DNA from: Klebsiella quasivariicola
GTDB taxonomy: Bacteria; Pseudomonadota; Gammaproteobacteria; Enterobacterales; Enterobacteriaceae
Direction of reading: 5' to 3'
Length of the DNA stretch: 64,000 bases
Assembly (NCBI RefSeq): GCF_002269255.1
Contig: NZ_CP022823.1
Span: 2,046,001 to 2,110,000 of the forward strand
Part shown: in pieces, positions 33,675 to 42,635 of the stretch
How the letters are laid out: every line of letters begins with the position of its first letter
How positions within the stretch are numbered: position 1 is the first letter of the stretch
Notes under the pieces: generated by a model
Told to the model about the DNA's origin: nothing
Databases searched by the model: none
The model's input: the letters and a program-made list of their open reading frames with translations, nothing else
Program-made: the position numbers and the translations under genes

Positions 33675-34418
33675 ATGGCGGTACTGGAAATCTGTTGCTA
33701 TAGCATGGCGTGCGCCCGGGAAGCTGAGCGCTGCGGCGCTGACCGTATTGAACTTTGTGCCGCGCCGCAGGAAGGGGGACTAACGCCGTCTTACGGGGTG
33801 CTGGTCTCGGTGCGCGAGGCGATTACCATCCCGGTGCATCCGATTATTCGCCCACGCGGCGGCGATTTTTGCTACACCGAGGCGGAGTTCGCCGCGATGC
33901 TTGCCGATATTCACCTGGTGCGGGAGCTGGGGTTTCCAGGGCTGGTGACCGGCGTGCTGGATGCCGATGGCCAGGTCGATATCCCGCGGATGAAAAAAAT
34001 AATGGCCGCGGCAGGACCGCTGGCGGTGACCTTTCATCGTGCTTTCGATCTGTGCGCCGACCCGCGTCAGGCCTGGAATACGCTGGGTAACCTGGGGGTC
34101 AAACGTATCCTGACTTCCGGTCAGCAATCCTCGGCAGAGAAAGGTATTTCATTAATTACGGAACTTATTGCCGCAGGGGATACTCCAATCATTATGGCCG
34201 GTGCGGGAGTCCGCGCCGCGAACCTGCCGCTGTTTCTGCAGGCGGGGGTGCAAGAGGTTCATAGCTCGGCAGGCCAGTGGTTACCATCGGAAATGCGCTT
34301 TCGTCATCCGGGCGTTTCGATGTCAGCCGATCCCGATGCAGACGAATACAGGCGCTACGCCGTCAATGGCGAAGCGGTGGCGGAGATGAAAAAGATGATT
34401 TCCGCCTGGAGACGTTAA
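33675..34418 (+). CDS. cutC: CutC family protein (copper homeostasis)
   Basis: The 247-residue TIM-barrel protein starts MAVLEICCYSMACAREAERCGADRIELCAA and keeps PVHPIIRPRGGDFCY and VTFHRAFD, matching E. coli CutC. It was first linked to copper tolerance, but the E. coli phenotype has been ascribed partly to an adjacent or regulatory RNA effect, so the biochemical role is uncertain. AGGGAGAGAGG precedes the ATG. Confidence 0.94.
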   Translation: MAVLEICCYSMACAREAERCGADRIELCAAPQEGGLTPSYGVLVSVREAITIPVHPIIRPRGGDFCYTEAEFAAMLADIHLVRELGFPGLVTGVLDADGQVDIPRMKKIMAAAGPLAVTFHRAFDLCADPRQAWNTLGNLGVKRILTSGQQSSAEKGISLITELIAAGDTPIIMAGAGVRAANLPLFLQAGVQEVHSSAGQWLPSEMRFRHPGVSMSADPDADEYRRYAVNGEAVAEMKKMISAWRR

Positions 34419-34466
34419 ACGATTTTTGCTGCACATCATGTCGCCCAATATGATGATTGCCCGTAC

Positions 34467-34500
34467 CAGGCCCCTGCCCATTAAACAGGGGCCTTTTTTT
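34467..34500. terminator. Terminator between cutC and cmoB
   Basis: GGCCCCTG (34469-34476) pairs with CAGGGGCC (34486-34493) and is followed by seven T residues. Convergent genes lie on both sides; cmoB ends at its edge. Confidence 0.85.
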
Positions 34501-35503
34501 ATCTCGCCTTTTTCGCCAGCGACTGCTGGGTTTCCGGTTTGGTGGCAATTATCACTGCGCGCAGCGGAGCCGGATAGCCTTCCACCGTTTTGCTCTGATC
34601 CTGTGGATCGAGGAAATCGGCCAGCGATTCGGTCGTCATCCATTCAGTGCGCCGCTGCTCCTCTGTCGAGGTGACGCAGGCGTCGACGATGCGCACGTCA
34701 ATAAATCCGCACTTCTCCAGCCACATTTTCAGGGCCGGCGCCGAAGGAATAAAATAGACGTTGCGCATCTGCGCATAGCGGTCGCCCGGAACCAGCACCG
34801 TATTTTCATCGCCTTCGACCACCAGCGTCTCCAGCACCAGCTCGCCCCCCGGCGCCAGCTGATCTTTCAACTGCCACAGGTGATCCAGCGGCGAGCGGCG
34901 ATGGTAGAGCACGCCCATCGAGAACACAGTGTCAAAAGCTTCCAGCGCCGGCAATTGCTCGATACCCAGCGGCAGCAGATGCGCCCGCTGGTCGTTGCCG
35001 AGCAGCTTACGCACCGCTTCAAACTGGCACAGGAACAGCTGGGTGGGATCGATGCCGACCGCCAGATGTGCGCCGGCGCCGATCATCCGCCACATGTGAT
35101 AGCCGCTGCCGCAGCCCACGTCGAGGATAGTCCGCCCGGTGAGATCGGACAGGTGCGGCAGAACGCGCTCCCATTTCCAGTCGGAACGCCATTCGGTATC
35201 GATATTAATGCCGTACAGCGAATAAGGGCCTTTGCGCCACGGCATCAGGTTTTTAAGCAAATTTTCTATCCGCAGCTGATGGCCTTCGCTGAGCGGCGTT
35301 TCGCTCTCGGCGGTGACGCTGTGCAGAAGGTCCAGACGCCAGGGCGTTAACTCCGGCAGAAATTCAACGGCGCGCTCCCATTCGCGAAACTTGCCGTGCA
35401 GGGCCTCGCGCTGCCAGGCGGCTACCTGGGCAGGCAGCGTTTCCAGCCAGTGAGACAGCGGGCTTTTGGCGATCAGCTGATAGAAGTTACTGAAGTCGAT
35501 CAT
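34499..35503 (-). CDS. cmoB: tRNA U34 carboxymethyltransferase CmoB
   Basis: The 334-residue enzyme transfers the carboxymethyl group of carboxy-SAM to 5-hydroxyuridine at the tRNA wobble position, giving cmo5U. The Rossmann SAM-site motif is ILDVGCGSGYHMWRM and the post-motif is FSMGVLYHRRSPL. It extends about eleven residues beyond the E. coli protein (ETQQSLAKKAR). The ATG overlaps the cmoA stop by four bases, so cmoA and cmoB are coupled. Confidence 0.95.
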   Translation of the reverse strand: MIDFSNFYQLIAKSPLSHWLETLPAQVAAWQREALHGKFREWERAVEFLPELTPWRLDLLHSVTAESETPLSEGHQLRIENLLKNLMPWRKGPYSLYGINIDTEWRSDWKWERVLPHLSDLTGRTILDVGCGSGYHMWRMIGAGAHLAVGIDPTQLFLCQFEAVRKLLGNDQRAHLLPLGIEQLPALEAFDTVFSMGVLYHRRSPLDHLWQLKDQLAPGGELVLETLVVEGDENTVLVPGDRYAQMRNVYFIPSAPALKMWLEKCGFIDVRIVDACVTSTEEQRRTEWMTTESLADFLDPQDQSKTVEGYPAPLRAVIIATKPETQQSLAKKAR

Positions 35504-36243
35504 GCCTGCTCCCCGGATTTTACTGCCACCAGCGAGCCAAAGTTAAAGCACTGGAACCACAGTTCGGCATGTTCGAACCCAGCCTGACGCAGGCGTTTTT
35601 TATGGGTTTCCACGGAGTCCGTCAGCATCACGTTTTCCAGCATGCTGCGCTTCTGGCTGATCTCCAGCTCGCTGTAGCCGTTCGCGCGTTTAAAATCATG
35701 ATGCATATTGAACAGCAGCTCGCCGACGTGGGCGTCTTCGAAGCTGAATTTCTCCGAGAGCACCAGTGCGCCGCCCGGATTAAGCCCCTGATAGACTTTA
35801 TTGAGGATCGCCTGGCGATCGCCCGGCTCAAGGAACTGAATGGTAAAGTTCAGGATCACCAGCGAGGCGTTTTCAATGGCCACATCGCGGATATCCCCTT
35901 CAATAACCTCGACCGGCGTCGGCGCTTTATAGGCGTCAATATGGCGACGGCAGCGCTCTACCATCGCGGGAGAGTTGTCGATGGCGATAATGCGACATCC
36001 CGGATGACTAATATTGCGGCGCACAGAGAGGGTGGCGGCGCCCAGCGAACAACCAAGATCGTAAACCTGGGTGTTGGGCTGAACGAAGCGCTCGGCCAGC
36101 ATGCCGATCATCGAGATGATATTGGAGTAGCCGGGCACAGAGCGCTGGATCATATCGGGGAAGACTTCAGCAACCCGTTCATCAAAGGTCCAGTCGCCGA
36201 GGCTGGCAATCGGCGCGGAAAAAAGCGTATCGCGGTGAGACAT
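35500..36243 (-). CDS. cmoA: Carboxy-S-adenosyl-L-methionine synthase CmoA
   Basis: The 247-residue methyltransferase-fold enzyme converts SAM and prephenate to carboxy-SAM, the donor used by CmoB. The SAM-binding motif is VYDLGCSLGAATLSV, and the conserved N-terminus MSHRDTLFSAPIASLGDWTFDE is complete. It is the first gene of the cmoAB pair. Confidence 0.96.
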   Translation of the reverse strand: MSHRDTLFSAPIASLGDWTFDERVAEVFPDMIQRSVPGYSNIISMIGMLAERFVQPNTQVYDLGCSLGAATLSVRRNISHPGCRIIAIDNSPAMVERCRRHIDAYKAPTPVEVIEGDIRDVAIENASLVILNFTIQFLEPGDRQAILNKVYQGLNPGGALVLSEKFSFEDAHVGELLFNMHHDFKRANGYSELEISQKRSMLENVMLTDSVETHKKRLRQAGFEHAELWFQCFNFGSLVAVKSGEQA

Positions 36244-36282
36244 AACGTTAAACCCGAAAAAACGAAAACGGCGTATTGTGCG

Positions 36283-36678
36283 CTAACGGAGGGAGAAAAC
36301 CAACTCCCAGGGCATATACCAGAGGTTGGCCAGCACCATCAGCAACAACGCGCACCAGGTGGCGCTCATGCCGGAGCGGCGCCAGTGGTAAACGCGGTGA
36401 TGAAAACCCCAGGAGTGCATCAGTCGCCCGACAATCAATAAAATGCCGCAAACGTGCACCATCCAGGTCTGGGCGCCGTTCATCTCCATAAACAGCAGCA
36501 AAATCAGGCCAATCGGTACATATTCGACGGCATTACCATGAACGCGAATGGCGACCTGCAGCTCGCTGAAACCACCGTCACCGTAGCCTACATGGTACTG
36601 GGTGCGCAAACGCACCACGTCAAATGAGAACTTCACTAACAATAACGCACCTAAAACGGCATACAGCGCGCTGACCAT
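36283..36678 (-). CDS. yecN: YecN, MAPEG-family membrane protein
   Basis: The 131-residue protein has four hydrophobic segments and the MAPEG signature around VHGNAVEYVPIGLILL (residues ~47-62). MAPEG proteins include microsomal glutathione transferases; the role of the bacterial YecN is not established. Same order as in E. coli, upstream of cmoA on the same strand. Confidence 0.93.
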   Translation of the reverse strand: MVSALYAVLGALLLVKFSFDVVRLRTQYHVGYGDGGFSELQVAIRVHGNAVEYVPIGLILLLFMEMNGAQTWMVHVCGILLIVGRLMHSWGFHHRVYHWRRSGMSATWCALLLMVLANLWYMPWELVFSLR

Positions 36679-36730
36679 ACGAAAACTCCCTTTAACTCTG
36701 TCAGATGGCTCCGATTATGATAGCAGGATA

Positions 36731-37549
36731 TCAGAAAAGGGAGGATTGCTGCGGTATCGACGGCGCATTTCCTGCCGCCGGCAGGGCGGCGCGCAGATCG
36801 CTCCACAGCGTATCCACCAGCGTCGGGGCGAAAGCAATGTCCGGGGTATGCAGGAACAGCCACGGGGTGCCGGACTGATGCCACTTTAGCAGGGTCTGCA
36901 GCCAGACGCGAAACAGTTCGCGGTTGTGAGCCATGTCGTCACCGCCGATAAAGCGCACCATTGGCTGCCGGGCGGTCATCACCGCATGCACCGGCACTTT
37001 GGGTTTCTTTTTCTGCGCGTCGATCATTGCCGGACTGGTGGCCACGGCGCTGTGAACCGGGCGGCTGTCGAGGATCACGCGGTTAACGTTGCGCTCGTGC
37101 AGCCCGCGGTTCAGCTGCTGCTCTGCTTCGCCTTTGGCGAAGAATTCGGGGTGACGAACCTCGATGCCGTAGGTGAAATCCTTCGGCAGCCCGTCGAGAA
37201 ATTGCCATAACGCGGGGAGATCGCGAGGACCGAAGGTTGCCGGCAGCTGCAGCCAGTACTGGCCGATGCGCGGGGCCAGCGGCGCCAGGCGGGCGAAAAA
37301 TTCACGGCTTAACTCGTCGCAATGGCGCAGCGCGGCCTGGTGCGAGATAGTGGCAGGGAATTTGAAGCAGAAACGGAAGTCATCGTGGGTCTGTTCGTAC
37401 CAGCGGGCGACGATCTCTGGCTTCGGGAGCGCATACAGGGTGGTGTTGCCCTCCACGCAATTGAAGTGGCGGGCGTACTCTTCAAGGCTGGTGATGCCAA
37501 GGCGCACCCATTTCGGGTGCGACCACTGGGGAAGCCCAATATAAATCAT
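36731..37549 (-). CDS. yecE: YecE, DUF72 family protein
   Basis: The 272-residue TIM-barrel-like DUF72 protein starts MIYIGLPQWSHPKW and has the family segments FNCVEGNTTLYALP and FCFKFPATISH. Length equals E. coli YecE. Function is unknown. Its start overlaps the yecD stop by four bases, so the two are probably co-translated. Confidence 0.94.
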   Translation of the reverse strand: MIYIGLPQWSHPKWVRLGITSLEEYARHFNCVEGNTTLYALPKPEIVARWYEQTHDDFRFCFKFPATISHQAALRHCDELSREFFARLAPLAPRIGQYWLQLPATFGPRDLPALWQFLDGLPKDFTYGIEVRHPEFFAKGEAEQQLNRGLHERNVNRVILDSRPVHSAVATSPAMIDAQKKKPKVPVHAVMTARQPMVRFIGGDDMAHNRELFRVWLQTLLKWHQSGTPWLFLHTPDIAFAPTLVDTLWSDLRAALPAAGNAPSIPQQSSLF

Positions 37550-38112
37550 AACGCGGCGAGGATCTCCTCGGTGCTGCGCACCCGGCCGATGCGCGGGAAA
37601 ATATGCGTCATGCTGCCCTGATGCTGCTCGGCGGAGGCGGCGCTGCAGGCATCTTCGGCGATGACCAGGTTAAAGCCCAGCTCCCAGGCGTTGCGGGCGG
37701 TGGATTCGACGCCGATGTTGGTGGAGATACCGCAGAGGATAATGGTGTCGATCCCGCGGCGGCGCAGCTGAAGCTCCAGGTCGGTACCATAGAACGCGCC
37801 CCACTGGCGTTTGGTCACTTCGATATCGCTCTCCTGCTTACCGAGCGTGGCCGGGTAGGTCCACCAGTTTTCGGGTAGCGTATGTGCTCCGGCCTGAGCG
37901 TCGACAGGCTGTTTCAGCGCTTCGGCGAAGTCGGCGGACCAGCCGACGCGGACCATGATGACCGGCGAACCCTGTTGCCGGCACTTGTCTGCCAGGCGAG
38001 CGGCGCGCGCCACCACCTCATCAGCCCGATGTGGTCCACCGGCAAAAGGCAGAATGCCTTCCTGCAGATCGATCACCACCAGCGCCGTGTTTTTTGCATT
38101 GAGTTCTAACAT
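37546..38112 (-). CDS. yecD: YecD, isochorismatase-family hydrolase
   Basis: The 188-residue cysteine hydrolase has the family triad: Asp in VVIDLQEGI (residue 15), Lys in TKRQWGAFYGTDL and Cys in ILCGISTNIGVESTARNAWELGF. The substrate is unknown, and true isochorismatase activity is not implied. First gene of the yecD-yecE pair, divergent from aspS. Confidence 0.93.
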   Translation of the reverse strand: MLELNAKNTALVVIDLQEGILPFAGGPHRADEVVARAARLADKCRQQGSPVIMVRVGWSADFAEALKQPVDAQAGAHTLPENWWTYPATLGKQESDIEVTKRQWGAFYGTDLELQLRRRGIDTIILCGISTNIGVESTARNAWELGFNLVIAEDACSAASAEQHQGSMTHIFPRIGRVRSTEEILAAL

Positions 38113-38249
38113 GGTATCCCCGTATCTTCTTCTGTTGTCAGGCGGCTACAATACCTGCGCGGCTTCTGCAAAAGGGTAACAAATATTGTTAATTTATGTG
38201 AGTGTAGACGTTAAGCGCGCAGCAAAGCAGCGTACATCGTGCGTCGGAC

Positions 38250-38278
38250 TTATCGAACGACAGAATTTCCAGTATAAT
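38250..38278 (+). promoter_or_regulatory. aspS promoter
   Basis: TTATCG (38250-38255), 17 bases, and a perfect TATAAT (38273-38278), followed by a GC-rich discriminator region. It lies about 100 bases before the aspS start. Confidence 0.75.
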
Positions 38279-38379
38279 AGCCGCCTTTTTTCATTCAGTT
38301 GTGACATCAGCTAAAGCTGCGACCTCGTCGCCTGCAGGGCAGACGACAATCCGCCGACGGCTAAGTTAAGGGATATCTC

Positions 38380-40167
38380 ATGCGTACAGAATATTGCGGA
38401 CAGCTTCGACAGTCCCACGTTGGGCAGCAGGTGACTCTGTGTGGTTGGGTCAACCGCCGTCGCGATCTCGGTAGCCTCATTTTTATCGATATGCGCGACC
38501 GCGAAGGCATCGTTCAGGTGTTTTTCGACCCGGATCGTGCGGATGCGTTGAAATTAGCCTCTGAACTGCGTAATGAGTTCTGCATTCAGGTCACTGGCAC
38601 CGTCCGCGCGCGTGAAGAGAAAAACATCAACGCGGACATGGCCACCGGCGCCATCGAAGTGCTGGCCTCCGATCTGACGATCATTAACCGCTCAGAATCG
38701 CTGCCGCTGGACTCCAATCACGTCAACACCGAAGAAGCGCGTCTGAAATACCGCTACCTCGACCTGCGTCGTCCGGAAATGGCGCAGCGTCTGAAAACCC
38801 GCGCGAAAATCACCAGCTTTGTGCGCCGCTTTATGGATGACCATGGCTTCCTCGACATCGAAACCCCGATGCTGACCAAAGCCACCCCGGAAGGCGCTCG
38901 CGATTACCTCGTGCCTTCTCGCGTGCATAAAGGCAAATTCTACGCGCTGCCGCAGTCCCCACAGCTGTTCAAACAGCTGCTGATGATGTCCGGGTTCGAT
39001 CGCTACTATCAGATCGTTAAATGCTTCCGCGATGAAGACCTGCGTGCCGACCGTCAGCCTGAATTTACCCAGATCGACGTGGAAACTTCCTTTATGACCG
39101 CGCCGCAGGTGCGTGAGATCATGGAGGCGATGGTGCGTCAGCTGTGGCTGGAAGTGAAAGGCGTCGACCTGGGCGATTTCCCGATCATGACCTTCGCCGA
39201 AGCCGAACGTCGCTATGGCTCCGATAAACCGGATCTGCGTAACCCGATGGAGCTGGTGGACGTCGCCGACCTGCTGAAGTCTGTGGAATTCGCGGTCTTT
39301 GCCGGCCCGGCCAACGATCCGAAAGGGCGTGTGGCGGCGCTGCGCGTCCCGGGCGGGGCATCTCTGACCCGCAAGCTGATTGACGAATACGGCAACTTTG
39401 TGAAGATCTACGGCGCGAAGGGGCTGGCCTATATTAAAGTGACCGAGCGTGCGAAAGGCATGGACGGGATCAACAGTCCGGTGGCGAAGTTCCTGACTGC
39501 GGAGATCGTGGAAGCGATCCTTGAACGCACCGGCGCGCAGGACGGCGATATGATCTTCTTCGGCGCTGACAATAAGAAAGTGGTGGCCGACGCGCTGGGC
39601 GCGCTGCGTCTGAAGCTCGGTAAAGACCTGAGCCTGACAGACGAAAGCAAATGGGCGCCGCTGTGGGTGATCGACTTCCCGATGTTCGAAGACGACGGCG
39701 AAGGCGGTCTGACGGCGATGCACCATCCGTTCACCTCGCCGAAAGATATGACGGCGGATGAGTTGAAAGCCGCGCCGGAAGAGGCCGTAGCGAACGCCTA
39801 TGATATGGTCATTAACGGTTATGAAGTCGGCGGCGGTTCGGTGCGTATCCACCGCGGCGATATGCAGCAGACCGTATTCGGTATTCTGGGCATTAACGAA
39901 CAGGAACAGCGTGAGAAATTCGGCTTCCTGCTGGATGCGCTGAAGTACGGTACCCCGCCGCATGCCGGCCTGGCCTTCGGTCTTGACCGTCTGACCATGC
40001 TGCTGACCGGTACCGATAATATCCGCGACGTTATCGCCTTCCCGAAAACCACCGCCGCGGCTTGTCTGATGACCGAAGCGCCAAGCTTCGCCAATCCGAC
40101 TGCGCTTGGTGAACTGGGTATTCAGGTTGTGGAGAAAGAGGCGAAAGCGTCTCTGGAGAACAAGTAA
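38380..40167 (+). CDS. aspS: Aspartyl-tRNA synthetase
   Basis: The 595-residue class IIb synthetase has an N-terminal OB-fold anticodon domain (CGQLRQSHVGQQVTLCGWVNRRRDLG), class II motif 2 (RCFRDEDLRADRQPEFTQ), a bacterial GAD insertion and motif 3 (GLAFGLDRLTMLLTG). It is a few residues longer than E. coli AspS at the C-terminus. nudB follows after one base. Confidence 0.97.
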   Translation: MRTEYCGQLRQSHVGQQVTLCGWVNRRRDLGSLIFIDMRDREGIVQVFFDPDRADALKLASELRNEFCIQVTGTVRAREEKNINADMATGAIEVLASDLTIINRSESLPLDSNHVNTEEARLKYRYLDLRRPEMAQRLKTRAKITSFVRRFMDDHGFLDIETPMLTKATPEGARDYLVPSRVHKGKFYALPQSPQLFKQLLMMSGFDRYYQIVKCFRDEDLRADRQPEFTQIDVETSFMTAPQVREIMEAMVRQLWLEVKGVDLGDFPIMTFAEAERRYGSDKPDLRNPMELVDVADLLKSVEFAVFAGPANDPKGRVAALRVPGGASLTRKLIDEYGNFVKIYGAKGLAYIKVTERAKGMDGINSPVAKFLTAEIVEAILERTGAQDGDMIFFGADNKKVVADALGALRLKLGKDLSLTDESKWAPLWVIDFPMFEDDGEGGLTAMHHPFTSPKDMTADELKAAPEEAVANAYDMVINGYEVGGGSVRIHRGDMQQTVFGILGINEQEQREKFGFLLDALKYGTPPHAGLAFGLDRLTMLLTGTDNIRDVIAFPKTTAAACLMTEAPSFANPTALGELGIQVVEKEAKASLENK

Positions 40168-40168
40168 T

Positions 40169-40612
40169 ATGTCATTTAAGCTGCCCGTTTCGGTGCTGGT
40201 GGTGATTTACGCCAAAGATACGAAGCGGGTGCTGATGTTGCAGCGGCGCGACGATCCCGCGTTCTGGCAGTCGGTCACCGGCAGCCTGGAAGCAGGAGAG
40301 ACCGCGCTGCAGGCCGCCGCGCGTGAAGTAAAGGAAGAGGTCGCCATTGATGTTGCCTGCGAGCAACTGGCCTTAATCGACTGTCAGCGCACGGTGGAGT
40401 TCGAGATATTTTCTCATTTGCGTCATCGCTATGCGCCGGGCGTGGAGCGCAATACAGAATTTTGGTTCTGTCTTGCGCTGCCTCATGAGCGGGAGATTAC
40501 CTTCACCGAACATCTGGCCTACCGCTGGGTTAGCGCGACGGAAGCCGCTGCGCTGACCAAGTCGTGGAGCAACCGGCAGGCGATTGAAGAATTTGTAATT
40601 AACGCCGCCTGA
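40169..40612 (+). CDS. nudB: Dihydroneopterin triphosphate diphosphatase NudB
   Basis: The 147-residue Nudix hydrolase removes pyrophosphate from dihydroneopterin triphosphate in folate synthesis. The Nudix box is complete: GSLEAGETALQAAAREVKEE with the REVKEEV core at residues ~53-59. ATG 40169 lies one base after the aspS stop, so translation is likely coupled; the frame upstream overlaps aspS and is rejected. It is slightly shorter at the N-terminus than E. coli NudB. Confidence 0.95.
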   Translation: MSFKLPVSVLVVIYAKDTKRVLMLQRRDDPAFWQSVTGSLEAGETALQAAAREVKEEVAIDVACEQLALIDCQRTVEFEIFSHLRHRYAPGVERNTEFWFCLALPHEREITFTEHLAYRWVSATEAAALTKSWSNRQAIEEFVINAA

Positions 40613-40639
40613 AAGGGCGCGCTTTTTGGAGAGTTTTTT

Positions 40640-41380
40640 ATGGCAGGTCATAGTAAATGGGCCAACACCAAACACCGCAAAGCGGCACAGGATGCTAAAC
40701 GCGGTAAAATCTTTACGAAAATCATTCGCGAGCTGGTCACCGCAGCCCGTCTGGGCGGCGGCGATCCGGCTTCCAACCCGCGCCTGCGTGCGGCCGTTGA
40801 TAAAGCGCTGTCTAACAACATGACCCGCGACACCCTGAACCGCGCCATCGCGCGCGGCGTCGGCGGTGATGAAGACGCGAACATGGAAACCATCATTTAT
40901 GAAGGTTATGGCCCTGGCGGCACCGCGGTGATGGTGGAATGTCTGTCCGACAACCGTAACCGCACCGTTGCGGAAGTGCGTCACGCCTTCACCAAAACCG
41001 GTGGTAACCTCGGTACCGACGGCTCCGTCTCCTACCTGTTCAGCAAAAAAGGCGTCATCTCCTTCGAGAAAGGCGATGAAGACACTATTATGGAAGCGGC
41101 GCTGGAAGCGGGTGCAGAAGACGTGGTGACCTATGACGACGGCGCCATCGACGTCTACACCGCGTGGGAAGAGATGGGCGCCGTGCGCGACGCGCTGGAA
41201 GCCGCTGGCCTGAAAGCCGACGCTGCTGAAGTGTCGATGATCCCGTCCACCAAAGCGGATATGGATGCCGAGACGGCGCCGAAGCTGCTGCGTCTGATCG
41301 ATATGCTGGAAGACTGCGACGACGTGCAGGAAGTGTACCATAACGGCGAGATCTCCGACGAGGTCGCAGCCACGCTGTGA
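40640..41380 (+). CDS. yebC: YebC/PmpR-family protein
   Basis: The 246-residue protein (MAGHSKWANTKHRKAAQDAKRGKIFTK) matches E. coli YebC. Members have been described as DNA-binding regulators, and more recently as factors that help ribosomes at difficult proline motifs. A good GGAG precedes the ATG. It lies between nudB and ruvC, as in E. coli. Confidence 0.96.
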   Translation: MAGHSKWANTKHRKAAQDAKRGKIFTKIIRELVTAARLGGGDPASNPRLRAAVDKALSNNMTRDTLNRAIARGVGGDEDANMETIIYEGYGPGGTAVMVECLSDNRNRTVAEVRHAFTKTGGNLGTDGSVSYLFSKKGVISFEKGDEDTIMEAALEAGAEDVVTYDDGAIDVYTAWEEMGAVRDALEAAGLKADAAEVSMIPSTKADMDAETAPKLLRLIDMLEDCDDVQEVYHNGEISDEVAATL

Positions 41381-41414
41381 TGCTGTCGCATCCACGATTA
41401 ACCGGAGGCGCGTG

Positions 41415-41936
41415 ATGGCTATTATTCTCGGCATTGATCCGGGGTCGCGCGTCACCGGTTATGGCGTGATCCGCCAGGTCGGACGGCAGTTGAGCTACCT
41501 TGGCAGCGGGTGCATCCGCACCAAAGTGGACGATCTGCCGTCGCGGCTGAAGCTGATTTACGCCGGGGTGACGGAGATCATCACCCAGTTCCAGCCCGAC
41601 TATTTCGCCATAGAGCAGGTCTTTATGGCCAAAAATGCCGACTCGGCGTTAAAGCTCGGGCAGGCGCGCGGGGTGGCCATCGTCGCGGCGACCAATCAGG
41701 CGTTGCCGGTGTTTGAATACGCCGCCCGCCAGGTCAAGCAGACCGTTGTCGGGATTGGCAGCGCCGAGAAGAGCCAGGTCCAGCACATGGTGCGAACCCT
41801 GCTCAAACTGCCCGCTAACCCGCAGGCGGATGCGGCGGATGCGCTGGCGATTGCCATCACTCATTGCCACGTTAGCCAGAATGTCGCTCAAATCAGCGAG
41901 ACCCGGCTTAATCTGGCGCGAGGGCGCTTACGATAA
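41415..41936 (+). CDS. ruvC: Holliday junction resolvase RuvC
   Basis: The 173-residue RNase H-fold nuclease cuts Holliday junctions symmetrically. The catalytic acids are Asp7 (GIDPGS), Glu66 (AIEQ), and Asp138 and Asp141 (ADAADALAIA). ATG 41415 after GGAGG is preferred over a GTG one codon earlier. It is followed by a hairpin that is also the ruvA LexA box. Confidence 0.97.
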   Translation: MAIILGIDPGSRVTGYGVIRQVGRQLSYLGSGCIRTKVDDLPSRLKLIYAGVTEIITQFQPDYFAIEQVFMAKNADSALKLGQARGVAIVAATNQALPVFEYAARQVKQTVVGIGSAEKSQVQHMVRTLLKLPANPQADAADALAIAITHCHVSQNVAQISETRLNLARGRLR

Positions 41937-41945
41937 TCGCAAATC

Positions 41946-41974
41946 AGGCTGGATATCTATCCAGCCTTTTTTTA
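41946..41974 (+). terminator. ruvC terminator overlapping the ruvAB LexA box
   Basis: AGGCTGGATA and TATCCAGCCT pair and are followed by seven T residues, giving an intrinsic terminator for the yebC-ruvC transcript. The central 16 bases are the SOS operator. Confidence 0.7.
41949..41964. promoter_or_regulatory. LexA box of ruvAB
   Basis: CTGGATATCTATCCAG fits the palindromic CTG-N10-CAG LexA pattern and equals the form remembered for E. coli ruvA. It is 52 bases before the ruvA start. Confidence 0.8.
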
Positions 41975-42015
41975 TGATACCGCCAGATACTTAGACCATA
42001 ACGCAGGAGCCCCAT

Positions 42016-42627
42016 GTGATAGGCAGACTCAGAGGCATCATTCTCGAAAAACAACCCCCGCTGGTGTTGCTGGAAACGGCGGGCGTCGGCTATGAAGTGC
42101 ATATGCCCATGACCTGCTTCTATGAGCTGCCGGAGGCCGGGCAGGAGGCAATTGTCTTCACTCATTTTGTGGTGCGTGAAGATGCCCAGCTGCTGTATGG
42201 TTTTAACAACAAACAGGAACGAACGCTGTTTAAAGAGCTGATTAAAACCAACGGCGTGGGGCCCAAGCTGGCGCTGGCGATCCTCTCCGGCATGTCGGCG
42301 CAGCAGTTCGTCAATGCCGTTGAACGGGAAGAAGTCGCCTCGCTGGTGAAACTGCCGGGCATTGGTAAAAAAACCGCAGAACGCCTGATTGTCGAAATGA
42401 AAGACCGCTTCAAAGGCCTGCACGGTGATCTGTTCACCCCGGCGGCCGATCTGGTGCTGACCTCGCCGGCAGGCCCGACGGCAGACGATGCCGAACAGGA
42501 AGCGGTTGCCGCGCTGGTCGCGCTGGGCTATAAACCGCAGGAGGCCAGCCGGATGGTAAGCAAGATTGCGCGTCCGGACGCCAACAGTGAAACGCTAATC
42601 CGCGAAGCGCTGCGCGCCGCGTTGTGA
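42016..42627 (+). CDS. ruvA: Holliday junction branch-migration protein RuvA
   Basis: The 203-residue protein forms the tetramer that holds the four-way junction and loads RuvB. It has an OB domain ([26 protein letters not shown]), two helix-hairpin-helix motifs ([25 protein letters not shown]) and the C-terminal RuvB-binding domain. The start is GTG 42016 after CAGGAG. Eight bases before ruvB. Confidence 0.97.
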
Positions 42628-42635
42628 GGTAAGGG

